This document shows positions 19,889-28,367 of a stretch of DNA of 64,000 nucleotides, piece after piece. The notes below the pieces were generated by a model. It saw only the letters and a list, made by a program, of their open reading frames with translations, was not told the DNA's origin and did no database searches. Both the position numbers and the translations under genes were made by a program. Every line of letters starts with the position of its first letter. Position 1 is the stretch's first letter. Origin of the DNA: an uncultured Clostridia bacterium (GTDB lineage Bacteria > Bacillota > Clostridia > Lachnospirales > Anaerotignaceae); assembly GCA_944379995.1 (NCBI GenBank), contig CALWGF010000002.1, positions 163,056 through 227,055 of the forward strand, given 5' to 3'.

Positions 19889-20983
19889 TTGAGTTCTAAA
19901 AATAAAATTCTAGTTGTTGATGACAGTCAATTAAACAGATTTGTTATAAGTGAAATATTTAGATATGACTATACTATTATAGAAGCTGAAAATGGTAAAG
20001 AAGCTTTAGATATTATAAAAAAATATAATCAAGATATGGTTGCTGTTTTTCTTGATGTATTAATGCCTGTTATGAATGGTATTGAAGTTATGGAAGAAAT
20101 GAATAAATTAGGATTTGTAAAAACAATACCTGTTTTTTTTATTACAGCTGATGATTCAAAAGACATGATGAAAAAAGGTTATGACCTTGGGGTAGTTGAT
20201 ATTATAAGAAAACCTATAACTCCATATTTTGTAAAAAGACGTATTAATAATATTATAGAACTTTATAGTGCTAGAGAACGTTTAATGGAAGTAGTTAAAA
20301 TACAGGAAAAAGAAATTGTAAACAAATGTGAAGAAATTGCAAATCTTAACTATTCTATTATAGAAACTTTATCAACAGCAATAGAATTTCGTGATTGTGA
20401 GTCAGGTGAGCATGTACATAGAATACATGATATAACCGCTTTTATATTAAATAAAATAAATGGAAAAATAAAAAATGCTAATTTTAGTGAAGAAACTATT
20501 GAGGAAATAGCAACAGCATCTATTATGCATGATGTTGGGAAAATAGCAATACCAGATGCTATATTAAATAAACCTGGAAAACTTACAAAAGAAGAATATG
20601 ATTTAATGAAACAACACACAATAAAAGGTTGTAAACTTCTTGAAAGAATTCCTCAATATAGAACACATTCTCTCTATATGTATGCTTATGATATATGTAG
20701 ACACCATCATGAAAGATGGGATGGAAAAGGTTATCCAGATGGTCTTAGAGGTAACCAAATTTCTATATGGGCACAAGTAGTATCATTAGCTGATGTTTAT
20801 GATGCACTCACTGCTGAAAGAGTGTATAAAAAAGCATTTGACCATGAAAAAGCTATTGATATGATTATTAAAGGAGAATGTGGTGTATTTAATCCTGAAA
20901 TTATAGAACTTATGAAATCATTTGAAAAAGAAATGAAAGAAAAATTTATTAAGAAAAAACAAAATCCGTCAATTTGCAATTGA
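19889..20983 (+). CDS. Response regulator with HD-GYP phosphodiesterase domain
   Basis: REC domain at residues 1-120 has the acidic pair VVDDS, phospho-acceptor in FLDVLMP, conserved Thr/Lys region and RKPI. A helical linker follows, then an HD-GYP domain: HDVGKIAIPD is the HD metal site and HHERWDGKGYPDGL the GYP signature. RpfG-like proteins of this build hydrolyse cyclic di-GMP, so the product probably lowers c-di-GMP on phosphorylation. Start is TTG 19889 behind GAGGTG. 364 residues. The stop codon is embedded in the terminator stem. Confidence 0.92.
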   Translation: MSSKNKILVVDDSQLNRFVISEIFRYDYTIIEAENGKEALDIIKKYNQDMVAVFLDVLMPVMNGIEVMEEMNKLGFVKTIPVFFITADDSKDMMKKGYDLGVVDIIRKPITPYFVKRRINNIIELYSARERLMEVVKIQEKEIVNKCEEIANLNYSIIETLSTAIEFRDCESGEHVHRIHDITAFILNKINGKIKNANFSEETIEEIATASIMHDVGKIAIPDAILNKPGKLTKEEYDLMKQHTIKGCKLLERIPQYRTHSLYMYAYDICRHHHERWDGKGYPDGLRGNQISIWAQVVSLADVYDALTAERVYKKAFDHEKAIDMIIKGECGVFNPEIIELMKSFEKEMKEKFIKKKQNPSICN

Positions 20984-20990
20984 CGGATTT
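20962..20990. terminator. Terminator overlapping the HD-GYP stop codon
   Basis: AAATCCGTCAATT pairs perfectly with AATTGACGGATTT around a 3-base loop. The last codons of the gene lie inside the stem. It also sits just beyond the convergent pseudouridine synthase gene. Confidence 0.8.
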
Positions 20991-20996
20991 ATAATA

Positions 20997-21725
20997 TTAT
21001 TCTTTGTCTGCTCCTATAAGTTTTATATCATATTCATTCATTATTTTAAATTTACCTAAAGGTATATTATTATCTAATTCCAGATTACCTATTTTTACAC
21101 GTTTAAGATATATAACTTTTTTTCCAATAGCCTCAAACATTCTTTTTACTTGATGAAATTTTCCTTCTGAAATTGTTAATAAACTTTCTGATATTTCACC
21201 ATTATTTTTTATTTCAATAATAGCAGGTTTACAAGTATAACCATCATCTATTGTTATACCATTTTTAAAACGTATTATATCTTCATTTGTAATTTCGCCA
21301 CCTTGTGATTTTACTAAATATGTCTTATTAACATGTTTTTTTGGTGAAAGCATATTATGTGCAAATTTACCATTGTTTGTAATAATTAAAAAGCCCTCTG
21401 TGTCTTTATCAAGTCTGCCAGCAACAAAAAGGTCTTTTTTTCTGTATTCGTTGCTTATAAGGTCAAAAACAGTCTTTTCTTTGCTATCTGTATTTGCACT
21501 TACATATCCAGAAGGTTTATTCATCATTATATAAATATATTTTTCGTATTCTACTTTTTTTCCACAACAATAAATCTTATCATCTGTATCTATATACATA
21601 TCACCACTTTTTATAATTTCACCATTTACAGTTATTTTTTTCTTTTTTATATATTCTTTTATTTCTTTTCTGCTTCCAAAGCCCATATTTGAAATAAATT
21701 TATCAATTCTCATTTTTTCGCCCAT
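20997..21725 (-). CDS. Pseudouridine synthase, RsuA/RluB type
   Basis: S4 RNA-binding domain at residues 4-60 (RIDKFISNMGFGSRKEIKEY) followed by the catalytic domain with the Asp motif GRLDKDTEGFLIITN. Isomerises a uridine in rRNA. The 242-residue length and GRLDKDTEG wording favour the 16S-directed RsuA group, but RluB/RluE cannot be excluded. Start ATG follows AAAGGAGA. Confidence 0.88.
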   Translation of the reverse strand: MGEKMRIDKFISNMGFGSRKEIKEYIKKKKITVNGEIIKSGDMYIDTDDKIYCCGKKVEYEKYIYIMMNKPSGYVSANTDSKEKTVFDLISNEYRKKDLFVAGRLDKDTEGFLIITNNGKFAHNMLSPKKHVNKTYLVKSQGGEITNEDIIRFKNGITIDDGYTCKPAIIEIKNNGEISESLLTISEGKFHQVKRMFEAIGKKVIYLKRVKIGNLELDNNIPLGKFKIMNEYDIKLIGADKE

Positions 21726-21735
21726 AAAAATCTCC

Positions 21736-21766
21736 TTTAAAAAAGGAAGTCAAAAGACTTCCTTAA
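21736..21766 (-). terminator. Terminator of the Cys-rich gene
   Basis: AAGGAAGTC pairs with GACTTCCTT around TTTT, followed by T residues on the minus strand. Confidence 0.8.
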
Positions 21767-21769
21767 AAA

Positions 21770-22651
21770 TTAAAATATATTGTTTTCACTTTTAGGATTT
21801 TTGACTATAAAATCTCCAACTTGTGTTCCATGTTCTTTTGCTCTGTTTTTGGCAAATTCTTTTCCTTCATCGTCCCAACAACAAGGTGAAAGTTTTCCAC
21901 AATCCTCTGTAAGACCACAACAATAAACTTCTTTATGACATATAGTTTCATCATCACAGCAAGGTTCATCATTTCTACACTCAAAACCATTTTCTCCACA
22001 ACAAGGTTCAGTTCTTCCACATATAACTCTGTCTTCAAATGATTTACCATTGCAGTTTTTACAACTGTCACAGTCGTTACAATAGTCACCACCACAAGCA
22101 GATTGCATTTTTTCCATAAAATCAGAATTTTCTTCAGCTGATTTAAGCATTTCTTCAATAGTTTTTAAATATGCTTCTTGTGTTAAGTTTAAATCAGGTT
22201 CCATAGCTTCTTCATTATCATCAAAATTTTCATTTAATAAATTAAATAACTCCATTTCATCTGATAATGATTTTTTTCTGCTATTTTCATATTCTTTAAA
22301 TTCTTTTTCAAGTTCTTGTTTTTGTTCTTCTTCTCTTTTTTGAAATTCTTCAAAAGCTTTTCTTTTTCTTTCTTTATATGCAGATATTTCATCTTTTATA
22401 TCCATAGCTTTATCTGTAATGTCATTTACTTTTCTTTTTATAACAGGTTCGGCTTCTTTTGCTCTTTCATTTATATTTTTTGCTAATGTTGTTAATGCTT
22501 CTCCTGCTTTGTCAATCATAATTCCAATATGATTTATTGTATCATCGTTTTTTGAAGGCTGTGAAAGGGCTACTATAAGTCTTTCTGCTTCATCTGCATT
22601 TATAATGCCTTTTTCAAGCATTCTAAGTACTGCCATTCTTTCTTCATTCAT
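21770..22651 (-). CDS. SHOCT/YvlB-like N-terminus, coiled coil, and Cys-rich CX5CC repeat protein
   Basis: Three regions are visible in 293 residues. Residues 1-30 (MNEERMAVLRMLEKGIINAD) match the short helical module found at the start of YvlB and SHOCT-like proteins. Residues 45-170 are a highly charged coiled coil. Residues 185-265 hold 17 cysteines: a CX4CX2CX2CX2C cluster, then four tandem units of about 12 residues with the spacing CX5CC. A charged tail follows. There is no signal peptide or membrane segment. The Cys pattern suggests metal or cluster binding, or disulfide cross-linking, but I know no family with this array. ATG 22651 fits AAGGAG; the earlier ATG abuts it. Confidence 0.75.
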   Translation of the reverse strand: MNEERMAVLRMLEKGIINADEAERLIVALSQPSKNDDTINHIGIMIDKAGEALTTLAKNINERAKEAEPVIKRKVNDITDKAMDIKDEISAYKERKRKAFEEFQKREEEQKQELEKEFKEYENSRKKSLSDEMELFNLLNENFDDNEEAMEPDLNLTQEAYLKTIEEMLKSAEENSDFMEKMQSACGGDYCNDCDSCKNCNGKSFEDRVICGRTEPCCGENGFECRNDEPCCDDETICHKEVYCCGLTEDCGKLSPCCWDDEGKEFAKNRAKEHGTQVGDFIVKNPKSENNIF

Positions 22652-22674
22652 TAAAATCATCTCCTTAATAGATG

Positions 22675-23826
22675 TTATATTTTAAAATCTTCTGGTCTGT
22701 CTGTTCTTATACCAAAATTATGAAGAATAATTTCAACTATTCTTTCAGATGCATGACCATCACCAAATGGGTTTTTAGCCTGTGCCATTTTTTTATATTC
22801 TTCTTCATTTGTAAGAAGTGTTTCTGTCATATCAAAAATAGTATCTTCATTTACACCTGCAAGTTTGAGTGTTCCTGCTTCTATACCTTCTGGTCTTTCT
22901 GTAACATTTCTTAAAACAAGTACTGGTTTACCCATTGAAGGAACTTCTTCTTGAAGTCCGCCACTATCTGTAAGAACAAGATATGAACGGCTCATAAGGT
23001 TATGCATATCTTTAAGGTCAAGAGGGTCTAAAAGATGTATTCTGTTGTTATTTCCAAGAATATCAAATACAACATCTCTTACAGCAGGATTTTTATGAAC
23101 TGCATATACAACTTCAACATCTTCATATTTTTCAACAATTCTTTTAACTGCTTTACAAATATTTTTTAAAGGTTCTCCAAGGTTTTCACGTCTATGAGCA
23201 GTCATAGCAATAACTTTTTTGTTTTTAAAGTCTATATTATTAAGCTCATCAACTGTGAATTTATAGTTTTCTTCAATAGTTGTTTTTAATGCATCTATTA
23301 CTGTGTTACCTGTTATATATATATCTTTTTCAGGAACATTTTCAAGTAAAAGATGTTCTTTTGCAAGTTTTGTTGGTGATAAATGAATATCTGTAAGACC
23401 ACCTGTAAGTTTTCTGTTCATTTCTTCTGGGAATGGTTGATATTTATCATATGTTCTTAAACCTGCTTCAACATGTCCTACTTTTATTTGATTATAATAA
23501 GCAGCTAATGCTCCAGCAAATGTTGTTGTTGTATCACCATGAACAAGTACAAGGTCTGGTTTTGCTTCTGCCATAACATCACTAAGACCTTCCAATGCTC
23601 TTGTTGTAATGCCTGCAAGTGTTTGTCTTTGACGCATTATATTTAAGTCATAATCTGGTTTAAGGTCAAAAATTTCAAGAACTTGGTCAAGCATTTCTCT
23701 ATGTTGTGCTGTAACACAAACTATACTTTCAATATGTTCATTTTTCATAAGCTCTTTAACAAGAGGAGCCATTTTTATAGCTTCAGGTCGTGTTCCAAAA
23801 ACACTCATAACCTTAATTTTTTTCAT
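22675..23826 (-). CDS. wecB: UDP-N-acetylglucosamine 2-epimerase (non-hydrolysing)
   Basis: Interconverts UDP-GlcNAc and UDP-ManNAc for cell-wall or capsular polymers. 383 residues; motifs FGTRPEAIKMAPL, HVEAGLRT, MTAHRRENLG and LTDSGGLQEE with the catalytic acidic residues are intact. Start ATG 23826 follows GAGGTG. No other glycan genes are adjacent; the nearest gene on the same strand is the Cys-rich protein 24 bases downstream, so the two may be cotranscribed. Confidence 0.94.
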   Translation of the reverse strand: MKKIKVMSVFGTRPEAIKMAPLVKELMKNEHIESIVCVTAQHREMLDQVLEIFDLKPDYDLNIMRQRQTLAGITTRALEGLSDVMAEAKPDLVLVHGDTTTTFAGALAAYYNQIKVGHVEAGLRTYDKYQPFPEEMNRKLTGGLTDIHLSPTKLAKEHLLLENVPEKDIYITGNTVIDALKTTIEENYKFTVDELNNIDFKNKKVIAMTAHRRENLGEPLKNICKAVKRIVEKYEDVEVVYAVHKNPAVRDVVFDILGNNNRIHLLDPLDLKDMHNLMSRSYLVLTDSGGLQEEVPSMGKPVLVLRNVTERPEGIEAGTLKLAGVNEDTIFDMTETLLTNEEEYKKMAQAKNPFGDGHASERIVEIILHNFGIRTDRPEDFKI

Positions 23827-23900
23827 ATAACACACCTCATAAATAAGTATTTTATTATTTTTATTTAATCATATATTGATAAAAAAGTCAAAGATGATAT

Positions 23901-23936
23901 AAAAAAAGACTTCAATACAAATTGAAGTCTTTTTTT
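23901..23936. terminator. Terminator of the citrate synthase-icd operon
   Basis: AAAAAAAGACTTCAAT pairs with ATTGAAGTCTTTTTTT. It is symmetric, works on either strand, and sits just after icd. Confidence 0.9.
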
Positions 23937-23942
23937 ATTGAA

Positions 23943-25100
23943 TTATAAATTGTTTATTGTTTCCATTATGTAGTCTGCCATTTGTGCAGATGTTGCACCA
24001 TCTGAACGACCTGTTGTATAAACTTTCTTTTCAACATTTGTACAAATATCAAGAGCTTTTTCAAGTTTATCAGCTTCTTCTTGATAACCGATATGTGAAA
24101 GAAGCATAACAGATGCACGAATAATGCTACAAGGGTCTGCATATATATCTCTACCTTCTTTAACCATACGAGGTGCTGAACCATGTATTGCTTCAAACAT
24201 AGCATATTTTTTACCTATATTTGCACTTCCAGCTGTACCTACGCCACCTTGAAATTCTGCTGCTTCGTCTGTAATAATATCTCCATAAAGGTTAGGGAGA
24301 ACAACAACCTGAAATTCTTGACGACGTTTTTCATCAACAAGTTTAGCTGTCATAATATCAATATACCAGTCATCAGCTGAAATGTTAGGATATTCTTTAG
24401 CTATTTCATAGAATATTTTTAAGAATTTACCGTCAGTTGCTTTTATAATATTTGCTTTTGTAACAGCTGTAACTCTTGTTCTGTTGTTCTTTCTTGCATA
24501 TTCAAAAGCTGCTCTTATAATTCTTTCTGTACCTTCTGTTGTTGCAACTGTAAAGTCAATAGAAATATCATCATCAACAGCAAAACCTTTACTTCCAAGT
24601 GTATAAGCACCTTCTGTATTTTCTCTATAAAATACCCAGTCAATGCCTTGTTCTGGTACTTTTACTGGTCTAACATTTGCAAAAAGGTCAAGTTCTTTTC
24701 TCATTGCAACATTTGCACTTTCAATATTTGGCCATGGGTCGCCTGCTCTTGGTGTAGTAGTAGGTCCTTTAAGTATAACATCACAAGCCTTGATTTCTTC
24801 AAGTACATCATCTGGTATTGCTTTCATAGCTTCAACACGTTTTTCTATTGTAAGTCCTGTAATTTCTCTTATTTCAACTTTTCCTTTTTCTATTTCTGAT
24901 TTAAGAAGAAATTCCATAATTCTTTCTGCTTGTTTTGTAATTGCAGGTCCAATTCCATCACCACCAGCAACACCAATTATTATTTTATCTTTTTTGCTGT
25001 AATCAACAAACTCTTTTTGAGCTTTCATTCTTTCAACTCTTTCGAGCTGTTCTTCAATAAGTTTTGCAAATTTTTCTTTTGCTTCTGTAATTTTATCCAT
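23943..25100 (-). CDS. icd: Isocitrate dehydrogenase (isocitrate/isopropylmalate family)
   Basis: Oxidative decarboxylation of isocitrate to 2-oxoglutarate. 385 residues with an N-terminal helical extension of about 40 residues before the Rossmann-like start GVAGGDGIGPAI. Substrate-loop Arg residues and YRENTEGAY, and the metal and cofactor region NLYGDIITDEAAEFQGGVG and HGSAPRM, are visible. The neighbouring Re-citrate synthase makes isocitrate rather than isopropylmalate the likely substrate. Aconitase is not in the window. ATG 25100 fits AAGGAGG; the gene starts 16 bases after the synthase stop. Confidence 0.88.
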   Translation of the reverse strand: MDKITEAKEKFAKLIEEQLERVERMKAQKEFVDYSKKDKIIIGVAGGDGIGPAITKQAERIMEFLLKSEIEKGKVEIREITGLTIEKRVEAMKAIPDDVLEEIKACDVILKGPTTTPRAGDPWPNIESANVAMRKELDLFANVRPVKVPEQGIDWVFYRENTEGAYTLGSKGFAVDDDISIDFTVATTEGTERIIRAAFEYARKNNRTRVTAVTKANIIKATDGKFLKIFYEIAKEYPNISADDWYIDIMTAKLVDEKRRQEFQVVVLPNLYGDIITDEAAEFQGGVGTAGSANIGKKYAMFEAIHGSAPRMVKEGRDIYADPCSIIRASVMLLSHIGYQEEADKLEKALDICTNVEKKVYTTGRSDGATSAQMADYIMETINNL

Positions 25101-25116
25101 GATATGAAAATCCTCC

Positions 25117-26493
25117 TTATTTGTCTTCATCTATTACTTTCATTGCATCAAGTGTAACTCTTTCAAGTTCACTATCAGTAATTACTGTTACACGTCCGTC
25201 ATTATACTGTTCATTAACCCAGTTATATACTATATCAACAACTCTATCTTTCTTTGAAACTGCTGCTTCTCCTGTAAGGTGGAAATAGCTGTTTATCCAA
25301 TGTGCTATTCCACTTGTTCCAGAAGTATTTGAAATAGCTATTCTTACTGGTCGTCTTAAAAGTTTTTCTGTATCAAATATATTGTAAATTTCTTCGTTTT
25401 TGAGAAGACCGTCAGCATGTATTCCTGCTCTTGTAACATTAAAGTTTTTACCTACAAATGGTGTCATTGGTGGAATAACATAGCCAAGTTCTTTTTCATA
25501 ATATTCTGCAATTTCAGTAATAACTGTTGTATCCATTCCATCAAGTGTACCTTTAAGCTGAGCATATTCCATAACCATAGCTTCTAAAGGTGTGTTTCCT
25601 GTTCTTTCACCAATTCCAAGAAGTGAACAGTTTATACCACTTGCTCCGTAAAGCCATGCATATGTTGCATTATTAACAGCTCTGTAAAAATCATTATGTC
25701 CATGCCATTCAAGACATTCTGAAGGTACTTTTGCATGATTATTAAGACCATACATAATACCTTGTACACTTCTTGGAAGCATTGTACCCGGATATGTAAC
25801 TCCATATCCTAATGTATCACAAGCTCTTATTTTTACTGGTACTCCTGTTTCTTTGCTAAGTTCCATAAGAGCAGATGCAAAAGGTACAACAAAACCATAA
25901 AAATCAGCTCTTGTAATATCTTCAAAATGACATCTTGGTATTACACCTGTTTCTATACATTCACGAACAACTGCTATGTAATGGTCAAGTGCTTGATGTC
26001 TTGTCATATGCATTTTATGGAAAATATGATAGTCAGAACAGCTTACAAGTATACCTGTTTCTTTAAGACCTATTTCTTTAACAAGTTCAAAATCTTTTTT
26101 TGAAGCTCTTATCCAGCTTGTAATTTCAGGAAATTCATATCCTTTTTCAAGACATTTATAAACAGCTTCTTGGTCTTTTCTTGTGTATAAAAAGAATTCA
26201 CTCATTTTTATAATGCCTTTTGGCCCTGAAAGTTTATGTATAAGGTCATAAAGATATGTCATTTGTCCTACTGTATAAGGTTCTCTTGATTGTTGACCAT
26301 CTCTGAATGTTGTATCTGTTATCCATATTTTTTCAGGCACATTCATTGGTACAACTCTGTGATTGAATACAACTTTAGGTACTTCATCATAAGGGAAAAA
26401 ATCTCTATAAAGATTAGGTTCATTAACATCAATAAGTGGGAATTCCTGTTGTGTATTCTCAAGAAGATTACTTTTATTACTATAAGCAAACAT
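25117..26493 (-). CDS. Re-type citrate synthase (homocitrate/isopropylmalate synthase superfamily)
   Basis: 458 residues. The DRE-TIM metallolyase start is WITDTTFRDGQQSREPY; the metal-binding HGHND is also present. The length, long N-terminus (FFPYDEVPKVVFNHR) and C-terminal domain fit the Re-citrate synthases of anaerobic clostridia, typified by Clostridium kluyveri, rather than homocitrate or isopropylmalate synthases. Operon position directly ahead of icd supports citrate formation for 2-oxoglutarate and glutamate synthesis by the oxidative half-TCA route. No lysine or leucine genes are nearby. ATG 26493 is chosen because GGAAGGAG sits nine bases upstream. Confidence 0.85.
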   Translation of the reverse strand: MFAYSNKSNLLENTQQEFPLIDVNEPNLYRDFFPYDEVPKVVFNHRVVPMNVPEKIWITDTTFRDGQQSREPYTVGQMTYLYDLIHKLSGPKGIIKMSEFFLYTRKDQEAVYKCLEKGYEFPEITSWIRASKKDFELVKEIGLKETGILVSCSDYHIFHKMHMTRHQALDHYIAVVRECIETGVIPRCHFEDITRADFYGFVVPFASALMELSKETGVPVKIRACDTLGYGVTYPGTMLPRSVQGIMYGLNNHAKVPSECLEWHGHNDFYRAVNNATYAWLYGASGINCSLLGIGERTGNTPLEAMVMEYAQLKGTLDGMDTTVITEIAEYYEKELGYVIPPMTPFVGKNFNVTRAGIHADGLLKNEEIYNIFDTEKLLRRPVRIAISNTSGTSGIAHWINSYFHLTGEAAVSKKDRVVDIVYNWVNEQYNDGRVTVITDSELERVTLDAMKVIDEDK

Positions 26494-26606
26494 AACTTCT
26501 ACTCCTTCCGAAACTATATTATAAAAATTCATTAAGAATTAATAATATACATTAAAAATACAATTTTGTATTTGATAGAAAAACAAACTTCTTTATAATA
26601 ATGTAT

Positions 26607-26636
26607 ATTTTACACTTTTATAGTGTTTAAAGTCAA
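26607..26636 (-). promoter_or_regulatory. Promoter of the Re-citrate synthase-icd operon
   Basis: On the minus strand, TTGACT, 18 bases, then TAAAAT, about 115 bases ahead of the gene, leaving an untranslated leader of some 100 bases. Confidence 0.55.
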
Positions 26637-26795
26637 TAATATGTATATAAATTTATAATTATTCATAAATATAAATTATCGACAAAAATACATATGTTTT
26701 TTGACAATATTGTATTTATATAAATAAAATATATAAATACTAATATAAATATATGTTTTATGTATACAACATTAGTGTATTTTTAATAAAAAAAT
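26637..26795. other. AT-rich intergenic stretch with no gene seen
   Basis: Between the citrate synthase promoter and the phosphatase terminator. It contains only A/T-rich sequence with several short palindromes (for example ACAATATTGT) and a plus-strand TTGACA at 26702 that leads to no plus-strand gene. Confidence 0.5.
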
Positions 26796-26832
26796 AAAAA
26801 AACGAGTAATTTAATATTACTCGTTTTTTAAA
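26796..26832 (-). terminator. Terminator of the phosphatase gene
   Basis: AAAAAACGAGTAATTTAATATTACTCGTTTTTT forms a near-perfect hairpin that overlaps the stop codon of the minus-strand gene. Confidence 0.85.
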
Positions 26833-27623
26833 CTAGAAAAATTAATTTTTTTTGAACCTTTATATTCAGTATAAGGTTTTCCTTGGACTTGAACAAGAAT
26901 TTTTTCAGGATACCTAAAAGCTGTAAGTTTTCCACCATATACACAGCCTGTATCAATATCTATTGTATTATTTATCATTTTTGCTTCTAAAACAGCTGTA
27001 TGACCATATACAATAAGTGGTTTTCCTGAATATTCTTTTGCCCAATCGTTTCTTATAGGTTTTCCGTTCTCGTCAAATTCTCCTGTAACATCTCCATAAA
27101 GACATCTTGTTTTTATACCTCTGTTGAAATGTCCTATATCTTCTTCTTTAATACAACCATGTACAACTATAAGGTTTTTGTTATCAAGCATAATATAATG
27201 ACTTCTTCCTTCATAACATTTAATAAATCTGTCTTTGAAACTTTCTTTTTCATTATCTGAAAGTTTATTATACTCTGATACTGTTTTTTCTATACCATGA
27301 GAGAGTTTAACTTTGTTACCTATAAGATATCTGTAAAGTTTAAAACAGTGATTGCCATAAACCCACATTCCTCCGCCATAATTAACTTGATTTATCCAAA
27401 AATCAATACATTCTATGTTTTTATCACCTTTATCAGCTATATCACCAACAGATACAAGCCTTCTGTCTTCTGGGTGGAAATAGGCTTTTCCTCTTTTTAC
27501 ATATCCTAGTTTATGTATAAGCTCTATAAGCTCATCATAACAACCATGTATATCTCCTATTATGTCAAAACGATTATGTTTAAGGTTTATGGTTTTATAA
27601 TCCTGCATGTATTTTCTAATCAT
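26817..27623 (-). CDS. PPP-family metallophosphatase (PrpE-like)
   Basis: 268 residues with the calcineurin-type metal motifs in order: GDIHG, GDIADKG, GNH, a conserved His in VVHG, and GHT near the C-terminus. This architecture is shared by bacterial Ser/Thr phosphatases and the diadenosine-tetraphosphate hydrolase PrpE. Substrate cannot be assigned. Start ATG follows GGAGGT. Monocistronic. Confidence 0.85.
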   Translation of the reverse strand: MIRKYMQDYKTINLKHNRFDIIGDIHGCYDELIELIHKLGYVKRGKAYFHPEDRRLVSVGDIADKGDKNIECIDFWINQVNYGGGMWVYGNHCFKLYRYLIGNKVKLSHGIEKTVSEYNKLSDNEKESFKDRFIKCYEGRSHYIMLDNKNLIVVHGCIKEEDIGHFNRGIKTRCLYGDVTGEFDENGKPIRNDWAKEYSGKPLIVYGHTAVLEAKMINNTIDIDTGCVYGGKLTAFRYPEKILVQVQGKPYTEYKGSKKINFSSLKNE

Positions 27624-27801
27624 TAATAACCTCCAATACTAAAATATACATTAGGATTTTATATTAACCTAAATTCACATTATACTGAATTATTTTAACA
27701 TAACAATTTGAATTAGTAAATTAACAATAAACTCCTTATACATAAAATATAAGCATTATTAATATAATTTTAAATATAAAACTTTAAGGAAGTGTTTTTT
27801 T

Positions 27802-27996
27802 GTGAGAATAGAAAAATGGAACTCTATACCAGAACAGTTTAAAAATGAAAATACTGATGTTTGTGAAAATGAATGTTTTGAAGATGTTAGCTGTAATAAT
27901 AATCAAATAGACCTATGCCATAATAACAATAATGAATGTAATATTATTTTACCTATTTTAATACTTCTTATTATAAACAGATATAATTGTATGTAA
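27802..27996 (+). CDS. Small Asn/Cys-rich protein with hydrophobic C-terminus
   Basis: 64 residues from GTG 27802, ten bases after AAGGAAG. The first 45 residues are polar with five cysteines and an Asn run; the last 17 are a short hydrophobic segment (IILPILILLIINRY) ending in a Cys. The shape resembles small spore-coat or membrane peptides of Clostridia, but I do not recognise it. Reality as a gene rests on the ribosome site and the open frame only. Confidence 0.45.
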   Translation: MRIEKWNSIPEQFKNENTDVCENECFEDVSCNNNQIDLCHNNNNECNIILPILILLIINRYNCM

Positions 27997-28038
27997 TATT
28001 TATTTATGATATACTTAATAAAAAATGGGAGAAGTACA

Positions 28039-28293
28039 ATGGATAATAATATTTTTGTAAATGTTTTAAACGCTATTAATAAATTATGCTCTGAAGGTAA
28101 AGAAACTGATACTTCTGAAATTTCAAATGAAATAGGGAATTTATCATCAAGAGAAGTTTTTGATGTTATAACAGAGCTTGATGACAAAAATTTTGTTATA
28201 GCTGTTTTAATTGAAATGTGCTGTGATGAAGATTATATAATAAAAGGAATTACAGAAGAGGGCATAAAATTTTTAAAAAGTATAGATATATAA
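28039..28293 (+). CDS. Small hypothetical protein, possible winged helix
   Basis: 84 residues from ATG 28039, preceded by GGGAGAAG. The pattern of two helices (EISNEIGNLSSREVFDVITEL) and a closing KGITEEGIKFL strand and helix is like YjcQ-type winged-helix proteins, a weak resemblance. No membrane segment. Followed by a hairpin. Confidence 0.55.
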   Translation: MDNNIFVNVLNAINKLCSEGKETDTSEISNEIGNLSSREVFDVITELDDKNFVIAVLIEMCCDEDYIIKGITEEGIKFLKSIDI

Positions 28294-28297
28294 ATTT

Positions 28298-28337
28298 TAA
28301 CTGACATGTCTTTTGATGTGTCAGTTTATTTTTTGTA
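28298..28337 (+). terminator. Terminator after the 84-residue gene
   Basis: AACTGACA pairs with TGTCAGTT, followed by a T-rich run. Confidence 0.7.
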
Positions 28338-28343
28338 ATAAAA

Positions 28344-28365
28344 AATACGGGATATTTCCCGTATT
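28344..28365 (-). terminator. Terminator for the minus-strand gene at 28368
   Basis: AATACGGGA pairs with TCCCGTATT, with T residues on the minus-strand side. Confidence 0.7.
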
Positions 28366-28367
28366 AA

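Noticed and set aside
24643..25002. Plus-strand open frame opposite icd
   Set aside because: Shadow of a conserved gene; its hydrophobic look comes from the complement of acidic codons.
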